The notes under the pieces are model-generated. The model did no database searches. It saw only the letters and a program-made list of their open reading frames with translations, and was not told the DNA's origin. A stretch of DNA of 64,000 nucleotides, from positions 1 to 64,000 of the forward strand of contig NZ_JAQMYP010000027.1 of the NCBI RefSeq assembly GCF_028369295.1, in the 5' to 3' direction. Origin of the DNA: Streptomyces sp. HD. GTDB lineage: Bacteria; Actinomycetota; Actinomycetes; Streptomycetales; Streptomycetaceae. Both the position numbers and the translations under genes were made by a program. Positions 35,338 through 43,279 of this stretch are shown here, piece after piece; position 1 is the stretch's first letter; each line of letters begins with the position of its first letter.

Positions 35338-36231
35338 TCAGGGGGTGCGGCGGCGCAGCAGCCAGAACGCGGCGAGGGTCGCGGCGGCGGCGACGGCGAC
35401 GGCGATGCCGGTCTCGGCGTACTGGAGGGGCCAGAAGTGGGACCGGGGGTGGAAGGTCGCGCTGCTCGTCTGCCAGGCCGAACGCGGCAGCTCGGAGCTG
35501 TGGGTCGGGCTGCGGCCGGCCGTCGGCCAGAGGCTCTCGCGGTGGCGTTCCAGCAGGTTGTAGAGGACGAACGCGGCGGCGAAGCCCACCCCGGCGGCGG
35601 GCAGGGCCCGGCGGAGCAGCAGCCCGGCGAGGGTGCCGAGGGCGAGGCCGGCCAGGGCGTACCCGACGGTCGTGGGTCCGATGCCGAGGAAGACGTCCTC
35701 GAAGTACCAGTCACCGACCAGGTTCGGGTTGCCGTCACCCTGTGCCCAGCGGTTGATCAGGACGAGCGTGCCGGTGCCGGCGGTGAGCAGGGCGGCCGGG
35801 ACGGCGAGCTTGGCGGCCAGCCAGCGGGTCGGGGTGACCGACTGGGTCCAGGCCAGCTGGGCGGTGCCGCTCTCCAGCTCGCGGCCGATCAGCGCGCCGC
35901 CCGCCCAGGCGGCCACCGGGAAGATCACGTAGGACAGGGCCGTGGTGACCAGGGCGATGCCGGTGCTGTACGTCTCGTCGGCGGTGATCGCGTCGACCGC
36001 CGTGCACGAGGGCAGGCCGTCGGACGCCGGTATGGCGCACGCGCTGGTGCCCCTGCGGGCCTCGTCCCCGATGGTGTGCAGCCAGATCAGGCACGCCGTG
36101 GCGGCGGCCAGCGCCAGGCTCCAGAGGACCAGGGCCGTGCGGTGCAGCCGCAGGACGGCCCGGAACAGGCCGCCGCGCGGGCCGGACGGGGTGCGGGCCG
36201 GGGAGGCGGCCGTCGCGGAGAGGGCGGTCAT
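35338..36231 (-). CDS. ABC-2-type transporter permease (second)
   Basis: A 297-aa membrane protein with six hydrophobic helices. It closely resembles the permease upstream: both carry LESGTAQLAWTQSVTPTRWL-like and LAVPAALL segments and end in a helix followed by RLLRRRT/WLLRRRT, so the pair arose by duplication. The start at 36231 overlaps the stop of the upstream permease (ATGA). It is probably half of a heterodimeric channel for the ATPase at 37229-38116. Substrate unknown. Confidence 0.9.
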   Translation of the reverse strand: MTALSATAASPARTPSGPRGGLFRAVLRLHRTALVLWSLALAAATACLIWLHTIGDEARRGTSACAIPASDGLPSCTAVDAITADETYSTGIALVTTALSYVIFPVAAWAGGALIGRELESGTAQLAWTQSVTPTRWLAAKLAVPAALLTAGTGTLVLINRWAQGDGNPNLVGDWYFEDVFLGIGPTTVGYALAGLALGTLAGLLLRRALPAAGVGFAAAFVLYNLLERHRESLWPTAGRSPTHSSELPRSAWQTSSATFHPRSHFWPLQYAETGIAVAVAAAATLAAFWLLRRRTP

Positions 36232-37232
36232 ACGGCGGCTCCGGTACGGCGGCGCAGCAGCCGGAAGGCGATCAGGACCGCCAGGGCCGCGACGGCCAGG
36301 GCGATGCCCGTCTCCATTAGTTGCAGGGGCCAGAAGTGGGCGGAGGGGTGGTAGTCGCGGTAGAAGCCCGCGATGTCGTGCTCGGCGAGGCACTTGGCGT
36401 CGTCGACGCAGATGGGGTCCGGGACGCGGGCGCCGGTGGAGGTGAGGGCGCCCTCGTCGACGACCATGCCGATGAACGGGGGGTACTCGTCCTTGGCCGT
36501 GAGCGTCTCGACCGGCCACAGGTACGGGCGCAGCGAGCCGAGTGCCAGCACCAGGATCATCAGTGCGACGACCGCGCTGCCGAGCGCGGCCAGCGCCCGG
36601 CGCTGGAGCAGGCCCGCGAGGACGCCGACGGCGAGGCCGAGGAGGACGTAGGCGGTGGCCAGGGTGCCGTTGGCCTCGAAGGTGGCGCCCTCGTACCAGC
36701 GCCGCGAGCTGTTCACCTGCCGCAGCGCGCCGTCCGCCGACCACAGCGTGCGGTGCAGTAGCGAGAGCAGGAGCGTGCCGGCGACCAGCAGGGCGGCCGG
36801 GACGGCGAGCTTGGCGGCCAGCCAGCGCACCGGGGAGACCGACTGCGTCCACGCCAACTGGGCGGTCCCGCTCTCCAGTTCGCGCCCGATGAGCGAGGCA
36901 CCCGCCCACGCGGCGGCGAGGAAGGGCACGAGGCCGATGAGCGTGGTGCCGGCACCGACGATGTCGTCGTAGCGGCCGTAGGCGGGGCCGGTGTAGTCGC
37001 AGGCGAGGTCGCCCGGCGTCACGGTGTCGCAGTGCATCCCGTAGTACTCGGCCCAGGCGGCGTCCGCTCCGGGACCGTACGCCCACAGCATCGCTCCCGT
37101 GCCGACGGCCACCAGCAGCACCCAGAACCACAGCGCCCAGCGGTGTACCCGCAGCATCGCCCAGACCAGCCCGCGCGGACCCCGCGAGGGTGCGACGGCG
37201 GTGGCCCGCTCGGCGGGCAGGGTGGCGGTCAT
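36228..37232 (-). CDS. ABC-2-type transporter permease (first)
   Basis: A 334-aa six-helix permease. It has a longer extracytoplasmic loop than its downstream paralogue (region after LWAYGPGADAAWAEYYG, with two Cys). The start at 37232 overlaps the ATPase stop codon by 4 bp. It belongs to the GntR-ATPase-permease-permease operon, an arrangement seen in YtrA-regulated exporters that respond to cell-envelope stress; that functional link is inferred from architecture. Confidence 0.9.
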   Translation of the reverse strand: MTATLPAERATAVAPSRGPRGLVWAMLRVHRWALWFWVLLVAVGTGAMLWAYGPGADAAWAEYYGMHCDTVTPGDLACDYTGPAYGRYDDIVGAGTTLIGLVPFLAAAWAGASLIGRELESGTAQLAWTQSVSPVRWLAAKLAVPAALLVAGTLLLSLLHRTLWSADGALRQVNSSRRWYEGATFEANGTLATAYVLLGLAVGVLAGLLQRRALAALGSAVVALMILVLALGSLRPYLWPVETLTAKDEYPPFIGMVVDEGALTSTGARVPDPICVDDAKCLAEHDIAGFYRDYHPSAHFWPLQLMETGIALAVAALAVLIAFRLLRRRTGAAV

Positions 37233-38116
37233 ACGGCGGCCTCCCGCGCGGTGTCGAGGCGCAGGGCCGGTGCCCCGGGGGCGCGCAGGTGGGCGAGGAC
37301 CAGCTCCTCCAGGGTGGGGGCGGTGGTCTGCCAGCCGTCGCCGAGGGGGCCGTCGGGCCGTATCAGCGCGGTGAGCTGACGGCCCGTGGTGCGGGACTCG
37401 ACCACGAGGTGCGGGTCCAGGGCGGTGTCGGCCCGCCCCGTCACCAGCCGGTGGGCGGCGAGCAGGTCGTCCAGCGGGCCGGCGAGGCGGACACGGCCGG
37501 CGCCGAGCAGCAGGAGGTGGTCGCAGGAGCCGTCCAGCTCGGCGACGACGTGCGAGGACATGACAACCGTGGTGCCGTGTTCGGCGGCGTCGGCCATCAG
37601 CGTGGCCATCAGCTGGTGCCGGGCGAGCGGGTCGAGGTCGGCCATCGGCTCGTCCAGGAGCAGCACCTCGGGGCGCTTGCCGAGGGCGAGGGCGAGCGCG
37701 ACGCGGGTGCGCTGGCCGCCGGAGAGAGTGCGGACCCTGGCCTTCGGGTCGAGGTCGCCCTCGGTGACGATCCGCTCGGCGACGGCCATGTCCCAGCGGC
37801 GGGGGTTGAGTTCCCGCCCCAGCCGCAGGGTGTCGGCGACGGTGAGCTGGAGGTGCAGGGGCTTGTCCTGGGCGACGTACGCGAGGCGCTCCCGCGCGCT
37901 CGCCGGAGTCTGGCCGAGGACGGTGATCGTGCCGTCGGTGGGGCGCAGCAGTCCGGCGGCGAGGGAGAGCAGGGTCGACTTGCCGGCGCCGTTCGGTCCG
38001 ACGACGGCGCACACGCTGCCGGCCGGGAGCCGGAAGGAGCAGCCGTCCAGCGCGATCCTGCGGCGCCGGCCGAACCTCCTGCCCAGCGCGGCCGCCTCGA
38101 TGGCGGTGTCGGTCAT
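37229..38116 (-). CDS. ABC transporter ATP-binding protein
   Basis: A 295-aa ABC ATPase. Walker A is VGPNGAGKSTLLS, the signature LSGGQRTRVALALAL, Walker B EVLLLDEPMADLD, and the switch His lies in VVMSSHVVAELDG. The C-terminal 70 residues are an extension seen in ABC-2 drug/bacitracin-type exporters. It overlaps both neighbours by 4 bp (GntR stop upstream, permease start downstream), so the operon is tightly coupled. Confidence 0.94.
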   Translation of the reverse strand: MTDTAIEAAALGRRFGRRRRIALDGCSFRLPAGSVCAVVGPNGAGKSTLLSLAAGLLRPTDGTITVLGQTPASARERLAYVAQDKPLHLQLTVADTLRLGRELNPRRWDMAVAERIVTEGDLDPKARVRTLSGGQRTRVALALALGKRPEVLLLDEPMADLDPLARHQLMATLMADAAEHGTTVVMSSHVVAELDGSCDHLLLLGAGRVRLAGPLDDLLAAHRLVTGRADTALDPHLVVESRTTGRQLTALIRPDGPLGDGWQTTAPTLEELVLAHLRAPGAPALRLDTAREAAV

Positions 38117-38499
38117 GACTCGTCTCCCTTGAAGTGCGTGTCCAGTACCGAAGTGAAGAGGGCGTCCACGTCGTCGCGGTCCAGCCCGGCTTCGCGGGCC
38201 CGTACGGCCCACTCGTCCAGTTCGGCCCGCAGGGGCGAGTCGGCGGGGGCGGCGCCGAGCCCGCGCCGTACGAACGTGCCGAGGCCGCGTCGCGCCTCGA
38301 CCAGGCCCTCGCGCTCCAGTTCGCGGTAGGCCTTGAGCACGGTGTTGGGGTTGATGGCGGTGGCCTCGACGACCTCACGGGCCGTGGGCAGCTTGTCGCC
38401 CGGCTCCAACAGGCCGAGCCGCAGGGCCTGTTTGGTCTGCTGGACGATCTGCACATAGGCGGCGACGCCGGAGCGCCGGTCGATGCGGTACTCGACCAT
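38113..38499 (-). CDS. GntR-family regulator, YtrA-like
   Basis: A 128-aa short GntR protein: winged helix-turn-helix (LLEPGDKLPTAREVVEATAI, then NPNTVLKAYRELEREGLVEA and RGLGTFVRRG) plus a small helical C-terminus of about 50 residues, as in the YtrA subgroup. It heads an ABC exporter operon, the usual YtrA context, and likely represses it. A 40-bp perfect palindrome begins 5 bp upstream of the ATG and covers the promoter and ribosome-binding region, strongly suggesting autoregulation. A GTG three codons upstream is an alternative start. Confidence 0.93.
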   Translation of the reverse strand: MVEYRIDRRSGVAAYVQIVQQTKQALRLGLLEPGDKLPTAREVVEATAINPNTVLKAYRELEREGLVEARRGLGTFVRRGLGAAPADSPLRAELDEWAVRAREAGLDRDDVDALFTSVLDTHFKGDES

Positions 38500-38504
38500 C
38501 CGTT

Positions 38505-38544
38505 CCACCACCCTTTCACTAATTGAATAGTGAAAGGGTGGTGG
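38505..38544. promoter_or_regulatory. 40-bp perfect palindromic operator of the GntR-ABC operon
   Basis: Arms of 16 bp (38505-38520 CCACCACCCTTTCACT; 38529-38544 its exact complement) flank an AT-rich 8-bp centre (AATTGAAT). It lies directly before the GntR start codon and includes its ribosome-binding region, so bound repressor would block transcription. The AT-rich centre is unusual here and may include the -10. Confidence 0.88.
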
Positions 38545-38549
38545 AAAAG

Positions 38550-38578
38550 AAGGGGCGGCGTCAAGGTCGCCGCCCCTT
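38550..38578 (-). terminator. Hairpin terminator of mshD
   Basis: Perfect 11-bp stem AAGGGGCGGCG / CGCCGCCCCTT with a 7-nt loop. On the leftward strand it is followed by TCTTTT, a classic terminator, 26 bp after the mshD stop and just before the GntR operator. Confidence 0.9.
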
Positions 38579-38603
38579 GCGGGAGTTATGTCGGGTTTCT
38601 GGG

Positions 38604-39530
38604 TCAGGTTTCCGTGCGGTACATCAGGTCCGTCTCGTACGTCGTGAACCCCAGCCGCTCGTACACCGACACCGCCGCCTTGTTGTCGGCGTCCACGTAG
38701 AGCATCGCCGTCGGCAGCCCCTGGGCCGCCAGGTGGCGCAGGCCGATCGTGGTGAGGGCCTTGCCCAGGCCGCCGCCCTGGGCGCCGGGGCGGACGCCGA
38801 GGACGTAGACCTCGCCGAGGCCCTCCGCCGCGTGGACCTTCGTCCAGTGGAAGCCGACGAGTTCGCCGTCGCGTTCGGCCAGGAAGAAACCCGCCGGGTC
38901 GAACCAGGGCTCGGACTTGCGGTCGTCGAGGTCGCGCTGGGTGAGGGAGCCCTGCTCGGGGTGGTGCGCGAAGGCGGCGGCGTTCACCGCGAGCCAGGCC
39001 GTGTCGTCCTGGCCGGGCACGAAGGGGCGGACCGTCACGCCCGCGGGGAGCACCGGGTCCGCCAGGTTGAGGTCCGCCAGTGAGCGGCGCATCTGGCGCA
39101 GTTCGCGGAAGAGCGTGAGACCGAGCACCTGGGAGAGATGGCGGGCGGCGGCGTGGCCGCCGTGGGCCCACACCCGCAGCCGCTTTCCGGACGCGGCGAG
39201 CAGGGCCGAGCCCAGCGCGCGGCCGTGCCCGTGGCCGCGGTGCGCGGGGTGGACGACCAGTTCGGCGGCCGGCGCCTCCACCGGGTCGGTGTCCTCCAGC
39301 TGGGCGTAGCCGACGAGTTCCCCGGCGACCGTCAGCAGCAGATGCGACACGCCCTCGCGCTGCCTGCCGCGCAGTTGCAGCCGGCCCTGCTCGGACACCG
39401 CCTGCTGCCCGTCGTTCCGGGCGGCCTCCGCGAGCAGTTCCAGTACGGCCTCGGTCTGCTCGGGGGAGAGCGCGAAGTGGGTCTCGATGGAACGGGAGGG
39501 GAGGGGATGTGCGGTGTCGTCGCTGGTCAT
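38604..39530 (-). CDS. mshD: Mycothiol synthase (tandem GNAT)
   Basis: A 308-aa protein with two GNAT domains, the MshD architecture. It acetylates Cys-GlcN-Ins, the last step of mycothiol synthesis. The first domain carries HPAHRGHGHGRALGSALL and the second VRPGAQGGGLGKALTTIGLRH, both acetyl-CoA loops; the ending GFTTYETDLMYR is typical of MshD. The ATG at 39530 has TACCCT exactly 7 nt upstream and no ribosome-binding site, so a leaderless mRNA is likely. Confidence 0.95.
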   Translation of the reverse strand: MTSDDTAHPLPSRSIETHFALSPEQTEAVLELLAEAARNDGQQAVSEQGRLQLRGRQREGVSHLLLTVAGELVGYAQLEDTDPVEAPAAELVVHPAHRGHGHGRALGSALLAASGKRLRVWAHGGHAAARHLSQVLGLTLFRELRQMRRSLADLNLADPVLPAGVTVRPFVPGQDDTAWLAVNAAAFAHHPEQGSLTQRDLDDRKSEPWFDPAGFFLAERDGELVGFHWTKVHAAEGLGEVYVLGVRPGAQGGGLGKALTTIGLRHLAAQGLPTAMLYVDADNKAAVSVYERLGFTTYETDLMYRTET

Positions 39531-39650
39531 GCGTACGAGGGTAAGGGGAGGCCCCGGCAAAGTCCCGGCACAGAAGCAACCAAGGTGTAACCACGAACCC
39601 CCTGTCGCGCTACGCGCGTTGACTCTAGGCTGCCGCCCGACGGGGCCATG

Positions 39651-39722
39651 TCACTCATGACTCGCAGGTCATTCACGACTCGCGGGTCATTCAGGACTCA
39701 CCGGATCTTCCACGACCCACAG
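39651..39722 (+). repeat. 18-bp direct repeats upstream of the 5'-nucleotidase
   Basis: Three clear and one degenerate 18-bp units (39651, 39669, 39687, 39705; core TCATTCACGACTCGCGGG) end 8 bp before the start codon. Each core, for example GGTCATTCACG at 39667-39677, resembles a PHO-repeat 11-mer, but the spacing is 18 instead of 11 bp. Confidence 0.7.
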
Positions 39723-39730
39723 GGGGGCGT

Positions 39731-41545
39731 ATGTCAGCCATATCCGACCAGCACCGCCGCAGACGCCGTACGTACGCGCTCGTCGCGGCAGCCGCATCCC
39801 TCGCCACCGCGGGCGCGCTGGCCGCGGCGCTTCCCGCCACGGCGTCGGCGGAGAGCTCCCAGAAGCACGGCGGCGGCCAGCACTTCAGCCGTTACCAGGA
39901 CGTCCAGCTGCTGTCCTTCAACGACCTGCACGGCAACCTGGAGCCGCCGGCGGGCTCCTCCGGCCGGGTCACCGAGCTGCAGGCGGACGGCACGACGAAG
40001 ACGATCGACGCGGGCGGCGTCGAGTACCTCGCCACGCATCTGCGTCAGGCCCGCGAGGGCAAGAAGTACTCCATCACCGCGGCCGGCGGCGACATGGTCG
40101 GCGCCTCCCCGCTGATCTCGGGCCTCTTCCACGACGAGCCCACCATCGAGGCGCTGAACAAGCTCGACCTCGACGTCACCTCGGTCGGCAACCACGAGTT
40201 CGACGAGGGCGCCAGGGAACTGGCCCGCCTGCAGAAGGGTGGCTGCCACCCGACGGCCGGCTGTTACGTCAAGGGCGAGGAGTTCGAGGGCGCCGACTTC
40301 CCGTACCTCGCCGCGAACGTCCTGGACGAGAAGTCCGGCAAGCCGATCCTCAAGCCCTACTGGGTGTGGAAGAAGAAGGACGTCAAGATCGGCTTCATCG
40401 GCGTGACCCTGGAGGACACCCCGGGAGTCGTCTCCGCCGACGGCGTCAAGGGCCTGAAGTTCAAGGACGAGGTCGAGACGATCAACAAGTACGCCAAGGT
40501 GCTCCAGCGCCAGGGCGTGAAGTCGATCGTCGCGCTGATCCACGAGGGCGGGCAGCCGGCGTCCGGCTCGTACAACTACAACTGCGACGCCCCCGGCGCG
40601 GGCGACGGCATCTCCGGCCCGATCGTCGACATCGCCAAGAACATCACGCCGTCAGTGGACGCGCTGGTGACGGGCCACACGCACGCGGCCTACGTCTGCA
40701 CGATCCCCGACCCGTCGGGCAAGCCCCGCATGGTCACCTCGGCCGCGTCCTTCGGCCGCCTCTACACCGACACCACGCTGACGTACGACCGCTTCACCGG
40801 CGACATCGCCCGTACGGCCGTGAAGTCGGCGAACCGCGTGGTCACCCGGGACGTCGCCAAGGCGCCCGACATGACCGAGCTGATCTCGAAGTGGAACACC
40901 CTCGCGGCGCCCATCGGCAACCGCGCGATCGGTTACATCTCGGCCGACATCTCCAACACCGGTACGGAGTCCCCGATCGGCGACCTGATCGCGGACGCGC
41001 AGCTGGCGCACGGCAAGGAGCTGGACCCGGAGACGGACCTGGCGCTGATGAACCCGGGCGGCATCCGGGCACCGCTCACCTACGCGGCCAAGGGCGCGGA
41101 GGGCGACGGCGTGGTGACGTACGCCGAGGGCTTCACCGTGCAGCCGTTCTCCAACACCGTGAACCTCCAGGACTTCACCGGCGCGCAGCTGATCCAGGTG
41201 CTCAAGGAGCAGGTGAGCGGCACGAACGCGGCCTCGCCGAAGGTCCTCCAGGTCTCCTCGGGCCTGACGTACACGCTGGACCTGACGAAGTCGGGCGCCG
41301 ACCGCGTGCTGACCGACTCGATCAAGCTGAACGGTGCGGCGATCAACCCGACCGCCACCTACCGTGTCGCCACCAACAGCTTCCTCGCGGGCGGCGGCGA
41401 CGGCTTCCCGACCCTGGGTCAGGGCACCAACGACCTCGTCGGCTCGGACGACCTGACGGCCCTGGAGAAGTATCTGACGGCCAACTCCTCGGCCACGACC
41501 CCGATCGCACCACCGGCGGCGAACCGGATCACGGTCGTGAAGTAG
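39731..41545 (+). CDS. Secreted 5'-nucleotidase/UshA-like metallophosphoesterase
   Basis: A 604-aa exported enzyme. The signal peptide covers about residues 1-41 (ending ATASAE). The metallophosphatase motifs are in order: LLSFNDLHGNLEP, AGGDMVGASP, VGNHEFDEG, ALIHEGG and TGHTHAAYVC. The C-terminal 5'-nucleotidase domain binds the nucleoside base (GIRAPLTYAAKG, then FSNTVNLQDFTG and NSFLAGGGDGFPTL). It releases phosphate from extracellular nucleotides, fitting the phosphate theme. No sortase or lipid anchor is seen, so it is probably released. GGGGGG precedes the ATG. Confidence 0.95.
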   Translation: MSAISDQHRRRRRTYALVAAAASLATAGALAAALPATASAESSQKHGGGQHFSRYQDVQLLSFNDLHGNLEPPAGSSGRVTELQADGTTKTIDAGGVEYLATHLRQAREGKKYSITAAGGDMVGASPLISGLFHDEPTIEALNKLDLDVTSVGNHEFDEGARELARLQKGGCHPTAGCYVKGEEFEGADFPYLAANVLDEKSGKPILKPYWVWKKKDVKIGFIGVTLEDTPGVVSADGVKGLKFKDEVETINKYAKVLQRQGVKSIVALIHEGGQPASGSYNYNCDAPGAGDGISGPIVDIAKNITPSVDALVTGHTHAAYVCTIPDPSGKPRMVTSAASFGRLYTDTTLTYDRFTGDIARTAVKSANRVVTRDVAKAPDMTELISKWNTLAAPIGNRAIGYISADISNTGTESPIGDLIADAQLAHGKELDPETDLALMNPGGIRAPLTYAAKGAEGDGVVTYAEGFTVQPFSNTVNLQDFTGAQLIQVLKEQVSGTNAASPKVLQVSSGLTYTLDLTKSGADRVLTDSIKLNGAAINPTATYRVATNSFLAGGGDGFPTLGQGTNDLVGSDDLTALEKYLTANSSATTPIAPPAANRITVVK

Positions 41546-41637
41546 GTCCTGGAATGGAACGTGTAGTGGCGTGAACTGGATCGCAAACCTCCGGTAGAGG
41601 TTGCGGGTGGGGGGCGTGTACATGGTCGGATGGGCCG

Positions 41638-42867
41638 ATGCGTTCCCCCCACCACATAACGGCGCATCCCTATACGAACCGCTATATAAGTCCCTACGAG
41701 GAACTCGGCCGGCTGGACGACGGTCCGCTGGACGAGTTCCTCGTCGAGGACCTGCCCGACGAGCAGGAGGAGGCGGAGGCCCAGGATGATCCCTGGGCCC
41801 CGCCCAACCACCGCCGCAGCGGGCGTCGCCGGCGTCGCGGCCGGTTCGCGGGACTGCCGCTCGCGATGAAGGCGGTCGTCGGAATCGTCGTCCTGGCCGC
41901 CTTCCTCACCCTCGCCGACCGCTGGGCCCTGCTGTACGCCGAGCGCAGAGCCGCGGACACCCTCAAGAGCCGTCTGCATCTGACGGCGGCCCCCGAGGTC
42001 GAGATCGACGGCTTCCCCTTCCTCACCCAACTCGCCGACGAACGGCTGGACTCGGTCAAGGTGACCGTCCCCGACGTCGCCGCCGCCCGGGTCTCGCTCG
42101 CGCAGGTGACGGCCACCGCGCGGGACGTACGACTGGACACCGACGGCGCGCTGTCGGTGCGCGGCGCCGACGTCCCCCGGCTGGAGGGCGACGTCCTGCT
42201 CTCCTTCGCCGACCTGAACCGCGAACTCGGCGCCTCCCAGGTCACGTTCACCGGCGAGGGCCACGACCGGGTCCGGGCGCGCGGCACCCTGCCGGTCGCC
42301 GGGCACAACCTCCGGCTGCGTGCCGAGGCCCGCATCCTGCGCGAGGGCGACAGCGGCATCGCGACGCACATCGGCGGAATGCGCCTGGACATCGGCGACC
42401 TGGCCACGTACCGGCCAGGCGCCCACACCTCCGAGGGCCTGCATCTGAGCCGGCAGTCGGTGGACCGCCTCGCCCACGAGGCCCGCAAGGCGAAGGCGCT
42501 GCTGTCGATCCCGTCGGTCGTACGGCGCCTGGGCGTCCCCGACTCCGTCGTCCGCGAGGCCCTGCGCAACGAGTCCAAGCTCAGCGATCTGACCGGCACC
42601 CCGCACTTCATCCGCCAGGCCATGCGCCTGAACCTCATCGACCTGGCCCTCGACCACCCTCAGATCCTGAAGCTCCTGGGCTTCGACCCCGCCCTCCTCG
42701 ACGCCCTGCCCCGCCTCACCCGCCCAGTCCTCGCCGACCAGCTGTCCCTGGGCTTCCGCCTGCCCGAACCGCCGAGCGGGCAGCTGCGGCTGCGGGACGT
42801 GCGGGTGGAGAAGGACGGGATCAGGGTGCGGTTGGAGGGGTCGGGCCTCGCGGTGGGCCGGAAATGA
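41638..42867 (+). CDS. DUF2993 (LmeA-like) membrane-anchored protein
   Basis: A 409-aa protein with an acidic cytoplasmic N-terminus, a basic stretch (RRSGRRRRRGR), one TM helix (AMKAVVGIVVLAAFLTLADR) and a large extracytoplasmic DUF2993 domain. Family segments are EVEIDGFPFLTQLADERLDS near the start and the C-terminal GLAVGRK. DUF2993 proteins such as mycobacterial LmeA bind phospholipid and act in envelope glycolipid maturation; that role is extrapolated. The first in-frame ATG was used; the first 35 residues are unusually His/Pro/Tyr-rich and the true start may be later. Confidence 0.86.
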   Translation: MRSPHHITAHPYTNRYISPYEELGRLDDGPLDEFLVEDLPDEQEEAEAQDDPWAPPNHRRSGRRRRRGRFAGLPLAMKAVVGIVVLAAFLTLADRWALLYAERRAADTLKSRLHLTAAPEVEIDGFPFLTQLADERLDSVKVTVPDVAAARVSLAQVTATARDVRLDTDGALSVRGADVPRLEGDVLLSFADLNRELGASQVTFTGEGHDRVRARGTLPVAGHNLRLRAEARILREGDSGIATHIGGMRLDIGDLATYRPGAHTSEGLHLSRQSVDRLAHEARKAKALLSIPSVVRRLGVPDSVVREALRNESKLSDLTGTPHFIRQAMRLNLIDLALDHPQILKLLGFDPALLDALPRLTRPVLADQLSLGFRLPEPPSGQLRLRDVRVEKDGIRVRLEGSGLAVGRK

Positions 42868-42984
42868 AACCTGTGTGAATCAGCGCTTGGTCCCGGGTTT
42901 CTCTGAAAAACCGTCTCAGGTTCAATTCATCAAGGCCTAAGCGGATTTGGCTTTTTCTGCCGCCGGCGTCCCGTGATGTTTTCC

Positions 42985-43050
42985 ATGTCGAAAGCGAAGA
43001 ACGACGCGAAAGTGAAGAAGGCAATTCACAGGAAAGGGAAATCCGCATGA
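42985..43050 (+). CDS. Tiny Lys-rich peptide (21 aa), coupled to the next
   Basis: A 21-aa open frame, MSKAKNDAKVKKAIHRKGKS plus one Ala, with 8 Lys/Arg before the last residue pair. Its stop codon overlaps the start of the next peptide gene as ATGA, the coupling used throughout this window. The ribosome-binding site is weak, and the surrounding 180 bp are more AT-rich than neighbouring genes. It could be a leader peptide or a chance frame. Confidence 0.35.
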   Translation: MSKAKNDAKVKKAIHRKGKSA

Positions 43051-43178
43051 GCTTCCACAAGATCGCCCCCGTGAAGAAGAACTGCAGGACCGGTGCCCCG
43101 GCCGCCAAGAAGCACAAGGCCCCCGGTGCTCCGAGGAAGGCCGCTCCGAAGCGTCGCCCGGTCGGGCACCAGGGCTGA
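43047..43178 (+). CDS. Small basic peptide (43 aa), no known family
   Basis: A 43-aa strongly basic peptide beginning MSFHKIAPVKKNCRTG, then a Pro/Ala/Lys/Arg-rich tail (APRKAAPKRRPVGHQG). It has one Cys and no hydrophobic segment. GGAAAGGG upstream is a good ribosome-binding site, and a strong hairpin terminator begins 13 bp after the stop, so expression as a monocistronic or two-peptide unit is likely. A decayed ABC exporter follows. It may be a DNA- or RNA-binding peptide, or a remnant peptide-export system; neither is shown. Confidence 0.6.
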   Translation: MSFHKIAPVKKNCRTGAPAAKKHKAPGAPRKAAPKRRPVGHQG

Positions 43179-43191
43179 CGTCGGCGGGTGA

Positions 43192-43229
43192 GGCGGGGCC
43201 CCGGAGCGCTCGGGCTCCGGGGCCCCGCC
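43192..43229 (+). terminator. GC-rich hairpin terminator after the small peptide
   Basis: Perfect 16-bp stem (43192-43207 / 43214-43229) with a 6-nt loop and no U-run, 13 bp beyond the 43-aa peptide stop codon. Confidence 0.8.
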
Positions 43230-43279
43230 TCCGTCATGTCCGGGCCCGGTAAGGGCCCTGGACCGCAAGGGAGTCGAAC

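Noticed and set aside
42868-42984. Riboswitch or structured RNA in the AT-richer gap before the small peptides
   Set aside because: I could not build a conserved riboswitch core; only short unconvincing stems.
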